Source of the DNA: Phycisphaerales bacterium
GTDB taxonomy: Bacteria; Planctomycetota; Phycisphaerae; UBA1845
Reading direction: 5' to 3'
Assembly: GCA_020353195.1 (NCBI GenBank)
Contig: CP070691.1
Span: 3,396,566-3,460,565, forward strand
Length of the DNA stretch: 64,000 bases
Below the pieces are notes generated by a model. That model was not told the origin of the DNA and made no database searches. It worked only from the letters and a program-made list of their open reading frames with translations. Within the stretch, counting starts at the first letter, position 1; each line of letters starts with the position of its first letter. The position numbers and the translations under genes were made by a program. Positions 52,618 to 61,237 of the stretch are shown one piece after another.

Positions 52618-54606
52618 GTGGAGAACGGTGCGCGTGGGGTGCGGGGTCTGGCGGCGGTTGCCTTCCTGTGCCTCTGGCAGAGCGGCGCAGCGACGGCAGG
52701 TGAGCGGTCCACCGGCGACGAGCCCGACCCGCAGCCTCGCGTGGTGCTGCCCGACGAGTCCGGCTACTCCGCCTCGGCGCGGGACGGACGGGGCAGCGTC
52801 ACGGTTTCGCCCGAGGTGATCCCGGTCCGCACGCCGGTGACGATGACCTTCGTCTATACCGCCGCCGACAGCGGGATCGCGGTCGGCGGTGGCGTGATCT
52901 GCAACGTCTCGAATTTCTGGGGATGGACGCCGCCGCAGAGCCAGCGGCCGGATGCGCCGGGGTACGTGACCGTCCGGTGCTCAGCCGAGGAGGTCCCCCT
53001 CGAGGTTCAGGTCGACTCGGGCAGTAATGTCGTGGCGATCCTGGTTCGAGAGCAACCGCTGCGCGGCGGGCAGACCGTGACCGTCGTCTATGGTGACACG
53101 TCCGGCGGTCGGCATCCGACGGCGCAGGGTATTTCGGATCGCTATGCCGAGCGGGGGGAGCGGTTCTTCTTCAAGGTGGACGGGGACGGCGACGGGTGGT
53201 TCGCGCCGTTGCGGCGCCAGGCCCGCTTTCGAGTGGAGGCCCGGCAGGCCGCCAAGCTCGTTGTTTTCGGGCCGTCGTGGTCCCGAGTGGGGGAGGGCTT
53301 CGATCTTACGGTGGCTGCTCTCGACGCGTCGAACAATCTCGTCGAGTCGTTCACCGGTAAGGTCCGGTTGACGCCGAGTGGTGTCTCCGCGGGGGGCATG
53401 CGTACGGTGGTTTTCAAGCCCGACGACCGGGGGGCGGTGCGGCTTCGAGTCACTCCCGAGGCACCGGGGATTCTCCGTGTTGCGGCTGCGGACGCGGCCG
53501 GCGTGCTGGCCCCCGCCGTGTCCAACCCCATCGTCGTGTCGCAGGGCGCGGACACGAAATACGCGTTGTACTGGGCAGACCTGCATGGCCACTGCAACGT
53601 ATGCGACGGCACCGGTTCGCCGGAGGATTACTACCGCTACGCCCGAGACGTAGCCCGGCTCGACGCGGTGGTCCTGACCGATCACGATCACTGGGGTTAC
53701 GTGCCGCTTGACGAGGATCCCGCCACCTGGCGCCGCTTGTGTGAGCTGTCCAGGTCATGGTACGAGCCGGGACGGTTCGTCACATTCTGCGGATACGAAT
53801 GGACGAACTGGACCTTCGGGCATAAGCATGTGCTCTTCCTTCACGACGCGCAAGCCGCCGTCTTTGCCTGGCAGGATGAGCGGAGCGACCGTCCGGACGA
53901 GCTGTGGGGGCTGTTGGCCGGCCGCGATTGCCTGACCATCCCGCACCATCCCGGTGGCCACCCGATGCCGACATTCTGGAAGTACCACGATCCCCGGTAC
54001 GAACCGGTGGTGGAGATTGCCTCGGTGCACGGCGTTTCGGAACACGTGGCGCATCCGCGCTGCATCAGTTCGCCGGTGGAGTCCGGGATGGTTCAGTCGG
54101 CGCTGGAGCGCGGGTACGAGTTGGGCATTATCGGTTCCGGCGACACGCATGACGGTCATCCCGGGATCGGCAGTCCCGGCGCCCGAGCGGGTTTGGCCGG
54201 CATCTACGCCGCTTCATTGACCCGGGAGGCGGTTTTCGACGCGCTGCGGGCGCGGCGGGTCTATGCCACCACCGGATGCCGGGCGATCCTGCGTTTCCAT
54301 ATGGGCGACACGCCGATGGGAGGCGTTGCCCACGTCGCCGGTCCCGACGTCCGGCGGACGCTTTCGCTTACCGTTCTCGGCGACGCTCCGATTTCGGCAG
54401 CGGCGATTGTCAAGAACAACCGCGAAGCGGCGGTCGAGCCGGGTGGCGGGCTCATGCTCTCGTGGGAATGGACCGACCCCGAGCCCGCCAAGAGCGGAGA
54501 CTTCTATTACGCGCGGATCGTCCAGTCGGATGGGGAGTGGATCTGGTCCAGCCCGATCTGGGTCCGGGTCGGCGGGCGGGCCCGATCGCGGCCGGCGGCG
54601 GACTGA
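52618..54606 (+). CDS. Exported PHP-domain phosphoesterase-like protein (DUF3604-like)
   Basis: Predicted 662 residues from GTG 52618; start uncertain (GTG 52639 and ATG 52537 are also in frame). A hydrophobic segment 'GLAAVAFLCLWQSGAATA' serves as signal peptide. Beta-rich domains fill the first half. The PHP domain follows, with metal ligands in YWADLHGHC, VVLTDHDHWGY, FCGYEWTNW, TIPHHPGG, 'IASVHG' and 'IGSGDTHDGHPG'. DUF3604 proteins are predicted metal-dependent phosphoesterases. A beta sandwich ends the protein. Substrate unknown. Confidence 0.85.
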   Translation: MENGARGVRGLAAVAFLCLWQSGAATAGERSTGDEPDPQPRVVLPDESGYSASARDGRGSVTVSPEVIPVRTPVTMTFVYTAADSGIAVGGGVICNVSNFWGWTPPQSQRPDAPGYVTVRCSAEEVPLEVQVDSGSNVVAILVREQPLRGGQTVTVVYGDTSGGRHPTAQGISDRYAERGERFFFKVDGDGDGWFAPLRRQARFRVEARQAAKLVVFGPSWSRVGEGFDLTVAALDASNNLVESFTGKVRLTPSGVSAGGMRTVVFKPDDRGAVRLRVTPEAPGILRVAAADAAGVLAPAVSNPIVVSQGADTKYALYWADLHGHCNVCDGTGSPEDYYRYARDVARLDAVVLTDHDHWGYVPLDEDPATWRRLCELSRSWYEPGRFVTFCGYEWTNWTFGHKHVLFLHDAQAAVFAWQDERSDRPDELWGLLAGRDCLTIPHHPGGHPMPTFWKYHDPRYEPVVEIASVHGVSEHVAHPRCISSPVESGMVQSALERGYELGIIGSGDTHDGHPGIGSPGARAGLAGIYAASLTREAVFDALRARRVYATTGCRAILRFHMGDTPMGGVAHVAGPDVRRTLSLTVLGDAPISAAAIVKNNREAAVEPGGGLMLSWEWTDPEPAKSGDFYYARIVQSDGEWIWSSPIWVRVGGRARSRPAAD

Positions 54607-54972
54607 CAGGCGGGTGCGGGTTCGGGGGTTCTTTTTGCTCTCGGTGCCGGGGTCGCCGGGCTTGGTGCTTGCGGATCAGTACTTGCGCACTGGTGGCGTT
54701 TCCAGAAAGTTCGTTGTGGGTTCGTCGGGGCCGGTCCCAGGCGCGTGGCACGCCCCGCGTTGCGTGGGCATGTCCATTGCCGCTCCCTGACGGTCGCGGT
54801 TCGGTGCGCCTTGTCGTTTCGCTGCGTCATCGGGCGTATGCGCCGTTGCGATTGTGTGGGTCGTTGGCGGCCGCTCCCTGACGGTCGCGGTTCAGTGCGT
54901 TGGTTTGGGGGCTTGCAACAGCGTTGGTGAAGTGTCAGTACCTTACCGGAAACGGCACTACTGGGAATGGCA
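54607..54972. other. Convergent intergenic region with two REP-like arms
   Basis: Between the PHP gene and lexA. Holds two right-type arms at 54780 and 54871 (separate entry). No gene or RNA recognised. Confidence 0.5.
54780..54890 (+). repeat. Two identical REP-like right arms
   Basis: CCGCTCCCTGACGGTCGCGG at 54780-54799 and again at 54871-54890, each followed by TTC. Identical over 20 bases to the arms translated inside the methyltransferase gene. Confidence 0.9.
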
Positions 54973-55608
54973 CTAGTACCTGCGGACCACGCCGACGATC
55001 ACACCTTGGACGTCGAGGCGTCCGGCGTCGACGTAGATCGGGGCGAAGTCGGGGTTGGCGGGTTGGAGTCGGATTCGTCTTCCCTCGCGGTAGAACCGTT
55101 TGAGGGTGGCTTCGCCGTCGTCGAGCAAGGCGACGACGGTCTCTCCGTCGCGGACGCGGTTTCGTTTCTCGATCACGACGTAATCGCCGTCCCGGATGTG
55201 ATCGTCGACCATGCTGTCGCCGGTGACCTTCAGGACGTAGGTGTCGCCCTTGGCGGCAAAGACCTGCTCCAGGTCGAGCGACTCGGGGTCTTCGAGAGCT
55301 TCGATGGGACGTCCGGCTGCGATCCGCCCGAGCAGTGGCAGGGCGGTGGGCGGCGTATCAGGAAAGGACACATTCGAGGTCAGTTCCAAAGAGCGAGCCT
55401 TGTACGGCAGCCGGCGCAGCAGGCCTTTCTTGATCAGCACCCCGACGTGTTCGAACACGGTGACCTTGGTGACGCCGAATTCGTCGGCGATTTCCTGCAT
55501 CGTCGGGGAATAGGCGTGGCTGCGTCTGTAATCCCGTATGAACTGCAGGATCGCCAGTTGGCGTGGGGTGAGCGTTCGCCTTTCGTGCGCGCGCTGGGAT
55601 GTTCGCAT
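54973..55608 (-). CDS. lexA: LexA repressor
   Basis: Predicted 211 residues. SOS repressor: N-terminal winged helix ('LTPRQLAILQFIRDY', recognition helix around 'TKVTVFEHVGVLIKKGLL'), self-cleavage site Ala98-Gly99, catalytic Ser132 in GDSM and Lys170 in EATLKR, all present, so RecA-stimulated autocleavage should work. GAGGAG about seven bases before ATG 55608 fixes the start. An upstream promoter at 56327-56355 with a GTTC-N7-GTTC box suggests autorepression. Confidence 0.96.
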   Translation of the reverse strand: MRTSQRAHERRTLTPRQLAILQFIRDYRRSHAYSPTMQEIADEFGVTKVTVFEHVGVLIKKGLLRRLPYKARSLELTSNVSFPDTPPTALPLLGRIAAGRPIEALEDPESLDLEQVFAAKGDTYVLKVTGDSMVDDHIRDGDYVVIEKRNRVRDGETVVALLDDGEATLKRFYREGRRIRLQPANPDFAPIYVDAGRLDVQGVIVGVVRRY

Positions 55609-55611
55609 GAG

Positions 55612-56233
55612 TGCTCTCCTCGGAGATATCAAGTCCCGGTCGATCCGGCGCGGCCGGAAGATCGCCGTTTCGGTTCGTGTTTTGCCCCGCCACCGCGTAG
55701 TGGAGCATGCGTTCCCGGTGGCCCGCCTCGTCTTGGCCGGCGCGATTCAGCGTCGGCCAATCGACGACCGTCAGGCGCGCCTGGCGGCAGGCAGCGAGCC
55801 GATCGGTGAGCATCATTCGTGCGGCCCGTAGCCGGGCGAGCAGCTGGCGGCGGCGTCGGGGCTTGCCCCGATCGGGCAAAACCGTTTGGCGCCGGTTGTC
55901 GACAGGCTCCGTGCGGGCATGGCGTGGGGCGAGTCGGATCGCGGCGTCGTGTTCGGCTGCGTCGTGTTCGGGTGCGTCGTGTTCGGCTGCGTCGTGTTCG
56001 GGTGCGTCGTGTTCGGCTGGGTCGCGTCTGGGCGCGTGCCGCACGCGCCCGCTATGCGGTTGGCGGCCTCCGTCAGGGTGGGGACGCTCCCCGGTCGGCG
56101 ACGCCGCGGTCGGGTTCAGCTTCCTGCCCGCAGGAGTCGCCTTGCCCGCAGGAAGCAGGGCCACCTGGTAATCGGCCCCGGGGCCGAACAGGCACAATGG
56201 CATCGTTTCCGACGAAGCCTGCCAACTGTCCAT
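55612..56233 (-). CDS. Possible repeat-containing ORF upstream of lexA
   Basis: Open frame from ATG 56233, the first after a strong promoter. It begins 'MDSWQASSETMPLCLFGPG', contains five EHDA(A/P) units encoded by a 15-bp tandem repeat, and then a basic helical part ('RQLLARLRAARMMLTDRLAA'). The frame does not stop before lexA but runs on inside it to 55358; the end given here is only where lexA begins. Either the ORF is spurious, or a frameshift (perhaps in the tandem repeat) removed its stop. No family recognised. Confidence 0.3.
55946..56020. repeat. 15-bp tandem repeat, five copies
   Basis: Unit GTCGTGTTCGG(C/G)TGC repeated five times, alternating in one base, followed by a degenerate partial copy. 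On the minus strand it encodes D-A-(A/P)-E-H units. Confidence 0.9.
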
Positions 56234-56302
56234 GGTCGCTGTGTCCTTGGGCTTCGATGAACGGAGCCTTGCTGGCGCGGTCGGCAGGCCCAGGTAACCC
56301 TC

Positions 56303-56317
56303 GTTCGCCTGATGTTC
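56303..56317 (-). promoter_or_regulatory. Putative LexA operator GTTC-N7-GTTC
   Basis: GTTC at 56303-56306 and 56314-56317 with seven bases between, immediately downstream of the expected transcription start of the lexA promoter. The form equals the SOS box described for alphaproteobacterial LexA. A CGGTACCG palindrome overlaps at 56317-56324. Confidence 0.5.
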
Positions 56318-56326
56318 GGTACCGGA

Positions 56327-56355
56327 AATATATCCTAACAATACCCGAACGGCAA
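56327..56355 (-). promoter_or_regulatory. Promoter of the lexA transcript
   Basis: Read leftward: -35 TTGCCG (56350-56355), 17-base spacer, -10 TATATT (56327-56332). Transcription should start near 56320, within the GTTC-N7-GTTC/CGGTACCG region, and lead to lexA about 700 bases downstream. Confidence 0.6.
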
Positions 56356-56395
56356 GGGGAAAACTGAAAAAAATCACACGAGGGCTGAGCGGTCT

Positions 56396-59300
56396 TTAGG
56401 GGTCGACTGGAACGGCGTGGCCCGGGGAGAGCGCGTGGACGACCACGCTGGGGTCGATGATGGCCATCTGGAACCAGGCGAAGTCGCGCAAGTCCGCGTG
56501 ACCGTCACCGTCGATGTCCGCGTAGTCGCAGCTCACGGCCGTTCCGGTGGCTGGGCCCGACAGGCAGGCTGCAAACAGCACGAAGTCGTCCAGGTCGACA
56601 TCGCCGTCGAAATCGCAGTCACCGGGGACGTTGCATCCGGGTGGTGGCCCGGTGGCTTCGGCGATCCGCAGGGTCCAGCCGTCTAGTTGGCCTGTCAGGC
56701 CGGTGCAGGTGTCGATGACGGTCAGGGTCCAGTCGCCGTAGGCGTCGTGCCCGTTGAAGACGGCCAGCGGGTCCGGGTACGGGCGGAACGCGCCAGTTAC
56801 GGGGGCGGCGCCGGCGGTGGTGGCGAACTCGATGCTGTCGGTGGTCCAGTCGTCGAGCACGACGTTCAGGCCCGGGTCGCCGAAGCCGAAGTCCGGGTTC
56901 GGGATGGGGTACCCAGGTCGGTGGACGAGCACGGCGGTCGCCGAGTCGTGGGCGAGCTTGACGATCAGGTCGCCGTTCCAGGGATGCGTGATCTGCAGGT
57001 CGAGATCCAGGTCGGTGACGGCGCGATGGTCGTCGACGGTGTGGGTGACGGATACGCCGTCGGTGTTGGCGTCGGGAATGGCGATGCCGCCCGGACCGGG
57101 ATAGGTGGTGATGCTCAACGGGGTCTCGCACTCGTCGGGGATGCCGTTGGGCTGGCAGTCGTCGGTGTCAGGAAGCAGAAGGTCGCACGTGTCGGGGGTG
57201 CCGTTGTAGTTGCAGTCGTCGACATCCTCACAGTCATCGGGAATGCCATTGGTGTTGCAGTCGAGTTCCGGTTCGCACAAGTCCGGGATCCCGTTGCTGT
57301 TGCAGTCAGGCAGGAACTCGCAGACGTCGGGAATCTGGTTCGTGTCACAGTCGGAGAGGGATTCGCACTCATCGGGAATGCCGTTGGACTGGCAGTCCGG
57401 ACTGGTCCCGTTGTCGATGTCCTGGTAGTCGGGTATGCCGTTGGTGTTACAGTCGGGAGGGATGTGGGGCGCGTTCATGTCCCCGGTGACGACCAGGGCG
57501 AAGCCCTGGGTGCCCTGGTTGACCTCGGTGCCGACGACTGTCACGACGTATGTTCCGGGCATGGGAGCGAGCAGGTGGACCTGCTCGACGTTGTTCCTGG
57601 GGTCGGGGGTGCCGTCCGGGACGGACTGCCCGCCGCTGAAGAAGTTGCCGAGATAGTGCTCCTGGTTCGGGCCAATCGGCCCGCGGAGTTCCAGATCGAG
57701 GTTGTTGACGACGGGATCGGAGGCGAGGACGGCCCCGGGCGGTTCGGTGAACGCCAGTGTCACCCGCAGCGGAACGGAATCGCTCATGACGTCAATGGTC
57801 GGGGAGGTCCAGTTTTGCCCCGTGCTCAGACCTCCGGCGTTACGCAGGTCGTAAACCCAGAGCTTGCGGATATCGCCGGGGAAGTAGAGGGTGTTGTCCA
57901 AGAGCATGCGCCCCCAGCCCTCCTGATCGCTGGGGTACTCGTTTCCGCCGGAAGGGACTCCGGTCATGTCGACCGCACCGTTGAGGATGACGGCTTTGAG
58001 CAGGGCAGCCGATGGAATGAACGGCAGAGACGGCGGGGCAAGCCCCGGTACCCCTAGCGGATGGTACCCCTGAACGAAGTACTGTCGGGCCAATAGCGCC
58101 CCCCCGGCTACCACGGGACACGCCATCGACGTGCCGGACGCCTGCTCGAACAAGCAGGAGGCGAAGGGATCGTGGCGGGCGCAGTTGGTTCCAAGCCCGG
58201 GGGCATACACCTCGGGCTTGCGTCGCCCGTCCGTCGTCGGGCCGGTGCCGCCGCTGTAGTGCTCGTTCTGCCAGGGGGCGTCCATGGACGCGCCGACGGC
58301 CAGTACGTTCTTGGCGTTTTCCGGGGTTCGCAGGTTCGGCAGGTTCGTCACCGAGAAGAGCACCAGGCTCTCCTCGAAATCGTAGCTGAACTGGTCGACC
58401 ATGTTGCAGAGGATGTTGTACTCCTGGGGGCTGGTGTCGTCGCCCCAGCTGTTGTTGTGGGCCCGGGCGCCGTCCTCGTGCGCATCTTGGAAGCGGGCGT
58501 ATACGCTCAGGGGGTCGGCCTGGACGTCGACGAAGTCGGAGAAGCTGAGCTTGGCCAGCGGCGCGATTCCGTCGTAGCCGTCGGGCGTACCGACATCGCC
58601 CGCGTCGCCGACGAGGCTGCTGGCGACGTTGGTGCCGTGGGCGTCGGGGAACGCGACGCCGCGTACGGCGACGAACTTGCGATGCCAGGGCCCGACCGGG
58701 GCGGAATCGCGAAAGGCGCATTGGTCACGGTCAACGCCGGTGTCGATCAGGCCCGCGATCTGGTCTTGGCCGAGCAGTCCCCCGTCCCATACGGGCGTGC
58801 TCCCGTTGATGTTGCTTTGTGCGATCCATGCGTTGGAGTCGTTTCGGGAAAGCAGTCCCGGCGCCGGTTCGAGAAGCTCGACGGTGGGGTTCTCCGCGAT
58901 CAGCTCGATTCCGACGGGCGGTATGGCCGCTGCAAAGAACCACCGGTCGCCGATGCAGCGGGAAGACACGTTTGTCGCGCCGTGCAGGAGCAGGTCGTCG
59001 ATTGCGCCGAGCGTGTCCTCATCGGGGAATAAAGATACGAGCACGGGTATCGGCTCCTGACTCGAGCCGCCGCCCGGATCGTCGGAAGGGAACAGCGCCA
59101 GCAGGCTGGGAGCGATCTTCCACTGAGGCTGGAGATGCCCGAGCCAGGTGACGAACGGCAACTGGGCCAGCGACGAAGGGGCGGTCGGGCTCAGCGTGAC
59201 GACGTATGCATGCGGGGGAACGTAGTTCCCGAGCGTCGCCCCGGCGAGCGTCAGCGCGTCGTGCCGGGCTGGTGTCATCGGTCCGTCGAGGCGGAGCACG

Positions 59301-59506
59301 TAGCGCGCACGCGGTTCCGGATCCGGCAGAGGTGCGCCGAGGAGGTTGTCCGGTCCTGACGTGTGCACCGGGCCCCAGCGAAAGGCGAGGGCTGGCATCT
59401 CAGTGGCCCTCGCCTCGGGCAACCGGGCGTCGGGCAGGTAGTGCTGGGGCGACGCCACGGCCGATCCGGCCAATGCGCAGACCCACACCGCCAGCCAACG
59501 CTTCAT
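56396..59506 (-). CDS. Secreted subtilisin-like protease with calcium repeats, P-like domain and dockerin-like tail
   Basis: Predicted 1036 residues. Signal peptide to about residue 19. An N-terminal propeptide-like region is followed by the S8 catalytic domain with Asp255 (LIDTGVD), His290 (HGTNVA) and Ser460 (GTSMACP), so the triad is intact. Next come several 'CNxNGIPDxCE' calcium-binding units (about 690-830), a proprotein-convertase P-like beta domain (about 840-960, ending 'YGDWTLTVIDTCTGLTGQLDGWTLRI'), and a dockerin-like pair ('DFDGDVDLDDFVLF', 'DIDGDGHADLRDFAWF'). Extracellular protease, likely surface-attached or complexed through the tail. Substrate unknown. Confidence 0.93.
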   Translation of the reverse strand: MKRWLAVWVCALAGSAVASPQHYLPDARLPEARATEMPALAFRWGPVHTSGPDNLLGAPLPDPEPRARYVLRLDGPMTPARHDALTLAGATLGNYVPPHAYVVTLSPTAPSSLAQLPFVTWLGHLQPQWKIAPSLLALFPSDDPGGGSSQEPIPVLVSLFPDEDTLGAIDDLLLHGATNVSSRCIGDRWFFAAAIPPVGIELIAENPTVELLEPAPGLLSRNDSNAWIAQSNINGSTPVWDGGLLGQDQIAGLIDTGVDRDQCAFRDSAPVGPWHRKFVAVRGVAFPDAHGTNVASSLVGDAGDVGTPDGYDGIAPLAKLSFSDFVDVQADPLSVYARFQDAHEDGARAHNNSWGDDTSPQEYNILCNMVDQFSYDFEESLVLFSVTNLPNLRTPENAKNVLAVGASMDAPWQNEHYSGGTGPTTDGRRKPEVYAPGLGTNCARHDPFASCLFEQASGTSMACPVVAGGALLARQYFVQGYHPLGVPGLAPPSLPFIPSAALLKAVILNGAVDMTGVPSGGNEYPSDQEGWGRMLLDNTLYFPGDIRKLWVYDLRNAGGLSTGQNWTSPTIDVMSDSVPLRVTLAFTEPPGAVLASDPVVNNLDLELRGPIGPNQEHYLGNFFSGGQSVPDGTPDPRNNVEQVHLLAPMPGTYVVTVVGTEVNQGTQGFALVVTGDMNAPHIPPDCNTNGIPDYQDIDNGTSPDCQSNGIPDECESLSDCDTNQIPDVCEFLPDCNSNGIPDLCEPELDCNTNGIPDDCEDVDDCNYNGTPDTCDLLLPDTDDCQPNGIPDECETPLSITTYPGPGGIAIPDANTDGVSVTHTVDDHRAVTDLDLDLQITHPWNGDLIVKLAHDSATAVLVHRPGYPIPNPDFGFGDPGLNVVLDDWTTDSIEFATTAGAAPVTGAFRPYPDPLAVFNGHDAYGDWTLTVIDTCTGLTGQLDGWTLRIAEATGPPPGCNVPGDCDFDGDVDLDDFVLFAACLSGPATGTAVSCDYADIDGDGHADLRDFAWFQMAIIDPSVVVHALSPGHAVPVDP

Positions 59507-60026
59507 CTCACTGTGATGATCGATCATCCCGCGCGAGCCCCCCCTGGTCTTCACCTCCCCCGACAGCGGAGCTTATCCGCGGCCGGAGCACCGACATCGG
59601 CTCGGGCCGAGCGTCCGACGGCTCGACGCTGGTCAAGCCAACGCGCCTCGTGCCACGCCGGCGAGCCGGTACCGGCGCGGGATGGGCCTTGCCACAAGGT
59701 GTCAAGGCTCTGTGCCGCGCCGCCGGTGCAGACCTCTGCACCTGCATTTGGAGTCGGAATAGTCAAATTGCAGCAGCAAAGACGATGAACCCATCCCGAC
59801 ATCGTCTCTAGTCTACCGGATCGGGAGGCGGAATTCCAGGGGCCAGCCGGTGTGGAAACAGTGCTGGGGCGAGGCCGAGCCTCTGCGAGGGCAACAGCGG
59901 CCACCTTGGTGATCGCGGTCGGCCAGGTCGGTGGGGCTTCTGCCAGTGCCTGCCGCCTTCACCGCGTTGTTGCTGGGGGGGGCTGCGCCGGCGGCGGGGT
60001 CGGTTTCAGTGGGGGTTTAGGCGACC
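59507..60026. other. Intergenic region between protease and folP
   Basis: No gene or RNA recognised. Should contain the promoter of the protease gene (leftward). A poly-G run occurs near 59975-59985. Confidence 0.4.
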
Positions 60027-60869
60027 TCAGTGAGCCTTGATGGAGTGGCAAATCCGGGCGGCGTGGACCGTCTCGCGGACATCGTGGGCGCGGATGATCC
60101 GGGCCCCGGCCAGAGCAGCTACGGCGGCGCAGGCCAGCGAGCCGGCCAACCGGTCCTCGGGGTCGTCGATGCCCAGGGTCTTTCCGATGAAGCTCTTTCG
60201 CGACGCGCCGATCAGAACGGCCGGACCGATGGCGACGATCTCGCGCAGCCGGGCGAGAATCTGGAGGTTGTGCTCGGTCCTTTTGCCGAACCCGATGCCC
60301 GGGTCGATGACGATGCGCTCGGGGCGGATGCCGGCCGACTCTGCTGCGCTAACCTGCCGGGCCAGGAACGCGGCGACCTCGCCGACGACGTCGTCGTACG
60401 TCGGGTTGTCCTGCATGGTCTGTGGCGTGCCCTGCATGTGCATGAGGACCACCGGTGCGCCGGTGGTGGCGGCCAAGTCGGCCATCGCGGGGTCTGCGCG
60501 CAGGGCGGAGATGTCGTTGATCCAGTCGGCCCCGGCATCGAGGGCGGCCCGGGCGACGGCGGCCGACTGTGTGTCGATCGAGATGCAAACGTGCGGGTGC
60601 CGCCGGCGAATCCGCTTGATGACGGGAGCCGCCCTTCGCACCTGCTCGGTGTCGGGGACGGGCCGCGACCCCGGCCGGGTCGATTCGGCACCCACGTCGA
60701 TGATGGCCGCCCCGTCGTCGATCATTCGGGTGGCGTGGGCCACCGCGGTCTCGACGTCGACGAACCGCCCGCCGTCGCTGAACGAGTCGGGCGTGACGTT
60801 CAGCACGCCCATGACGACCGGCGGTTCCGAAGGACCGGGGGCACGTCGTCTTAAAGACTCGACGGTCAT
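60027..60869 (-). CDS. folP: Dihydropteroate synthase
   Basis: Predicted 280 residues. Joins p-aminobenzoate to dihydropterin pyrophosphate in folate synthesis. TIM barrel with MGVLNVTPDSFSDGG at 20-34 (signature 1, pterin/pABA loop), 'IIDVGAESTRPGS' (signature 2), 'ISIDTQSAAVA', 'WINDISALRAD', 'VVLMHMQGTPQTMQ', 'IVIDPGIGFGK', 'LIGASRKSFIG' and the C-terminal 'RAHDVRET'. ATG 60869 was chosen because a short degenerate copy of this same N-terminus recurs at 62178 with the ATG kept. No folK or folB neighbour. Confidence 0.96.
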   Translation of the reverse strand: MTVESLRRRAPGPSEPPVVMGVLNVTPDSFSDGGRFVDVETAVAHATRMIDDGAAIIDVGAESTRPGSRPVPDTEQVRRAAPVIKRIRRRHPHVCISIDTQSAAVARAALDAGADWINDISALRADPAMADLAATTGAPVVLMHMQGTPQTMQDNPTYDDVVGEVAAFLARQVSAAESAGIRPERIVIDPGIGFGKRTEHNLQILARLREIVAIGPAVLIGASRKSFIGKTLGIDDPEDRLAGSLACAAVAALAGARIIRAHDVRETVHAARICHSIKAH

Positions 60870-61237
60870 TCCTGATGCTCCGGGCCGCTGCGGATCAAGC
60901 GCCGTTGGCTGAGGCTGTCCTCGGTTGCACTGACGGTACACCGCTCCAGGATGCGAGGCAACCGCCGCGAGCCAAGGATATGTTGCTGTCAGGATCGGCC
61001 CTTGGCACGCGGAGTCGGCTCTGCCATGCGTGCTGCGTACGACAACGCGGAGCGTTTCCTATGAACCGGAGAGATGATCACTTGCACCCGGTCGCTCCTG
61101 TCGAGGTGCCCAGATATAGCACTTGTGAGCATGACTTCAGAAACGGTACTGCGTCCCCCGGGGCTCCCCCATGGTGAAGCGTCGCCCGAAGCCGCAATCA
61201 CCCCCATAGCGACGTGCCCTCTCTGCCATCTGCTTTG
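60870..61237. other. Intergenic region upstream of folP
   Basis: No gene recognised. The first about 45 bases (60870-60915) are repeated, degenerate, at 62179-62213 together with the folP start. Confidence 0.5.

Noticed and set aside
55358..56377. 339-residue ORF overlapping most of the lexA N-terminal region
   Set aside because: It runs 250 bases through lexA in another frame and becomes arginine/alanine-rich; only its first part is kept as a low-confidence ORF.
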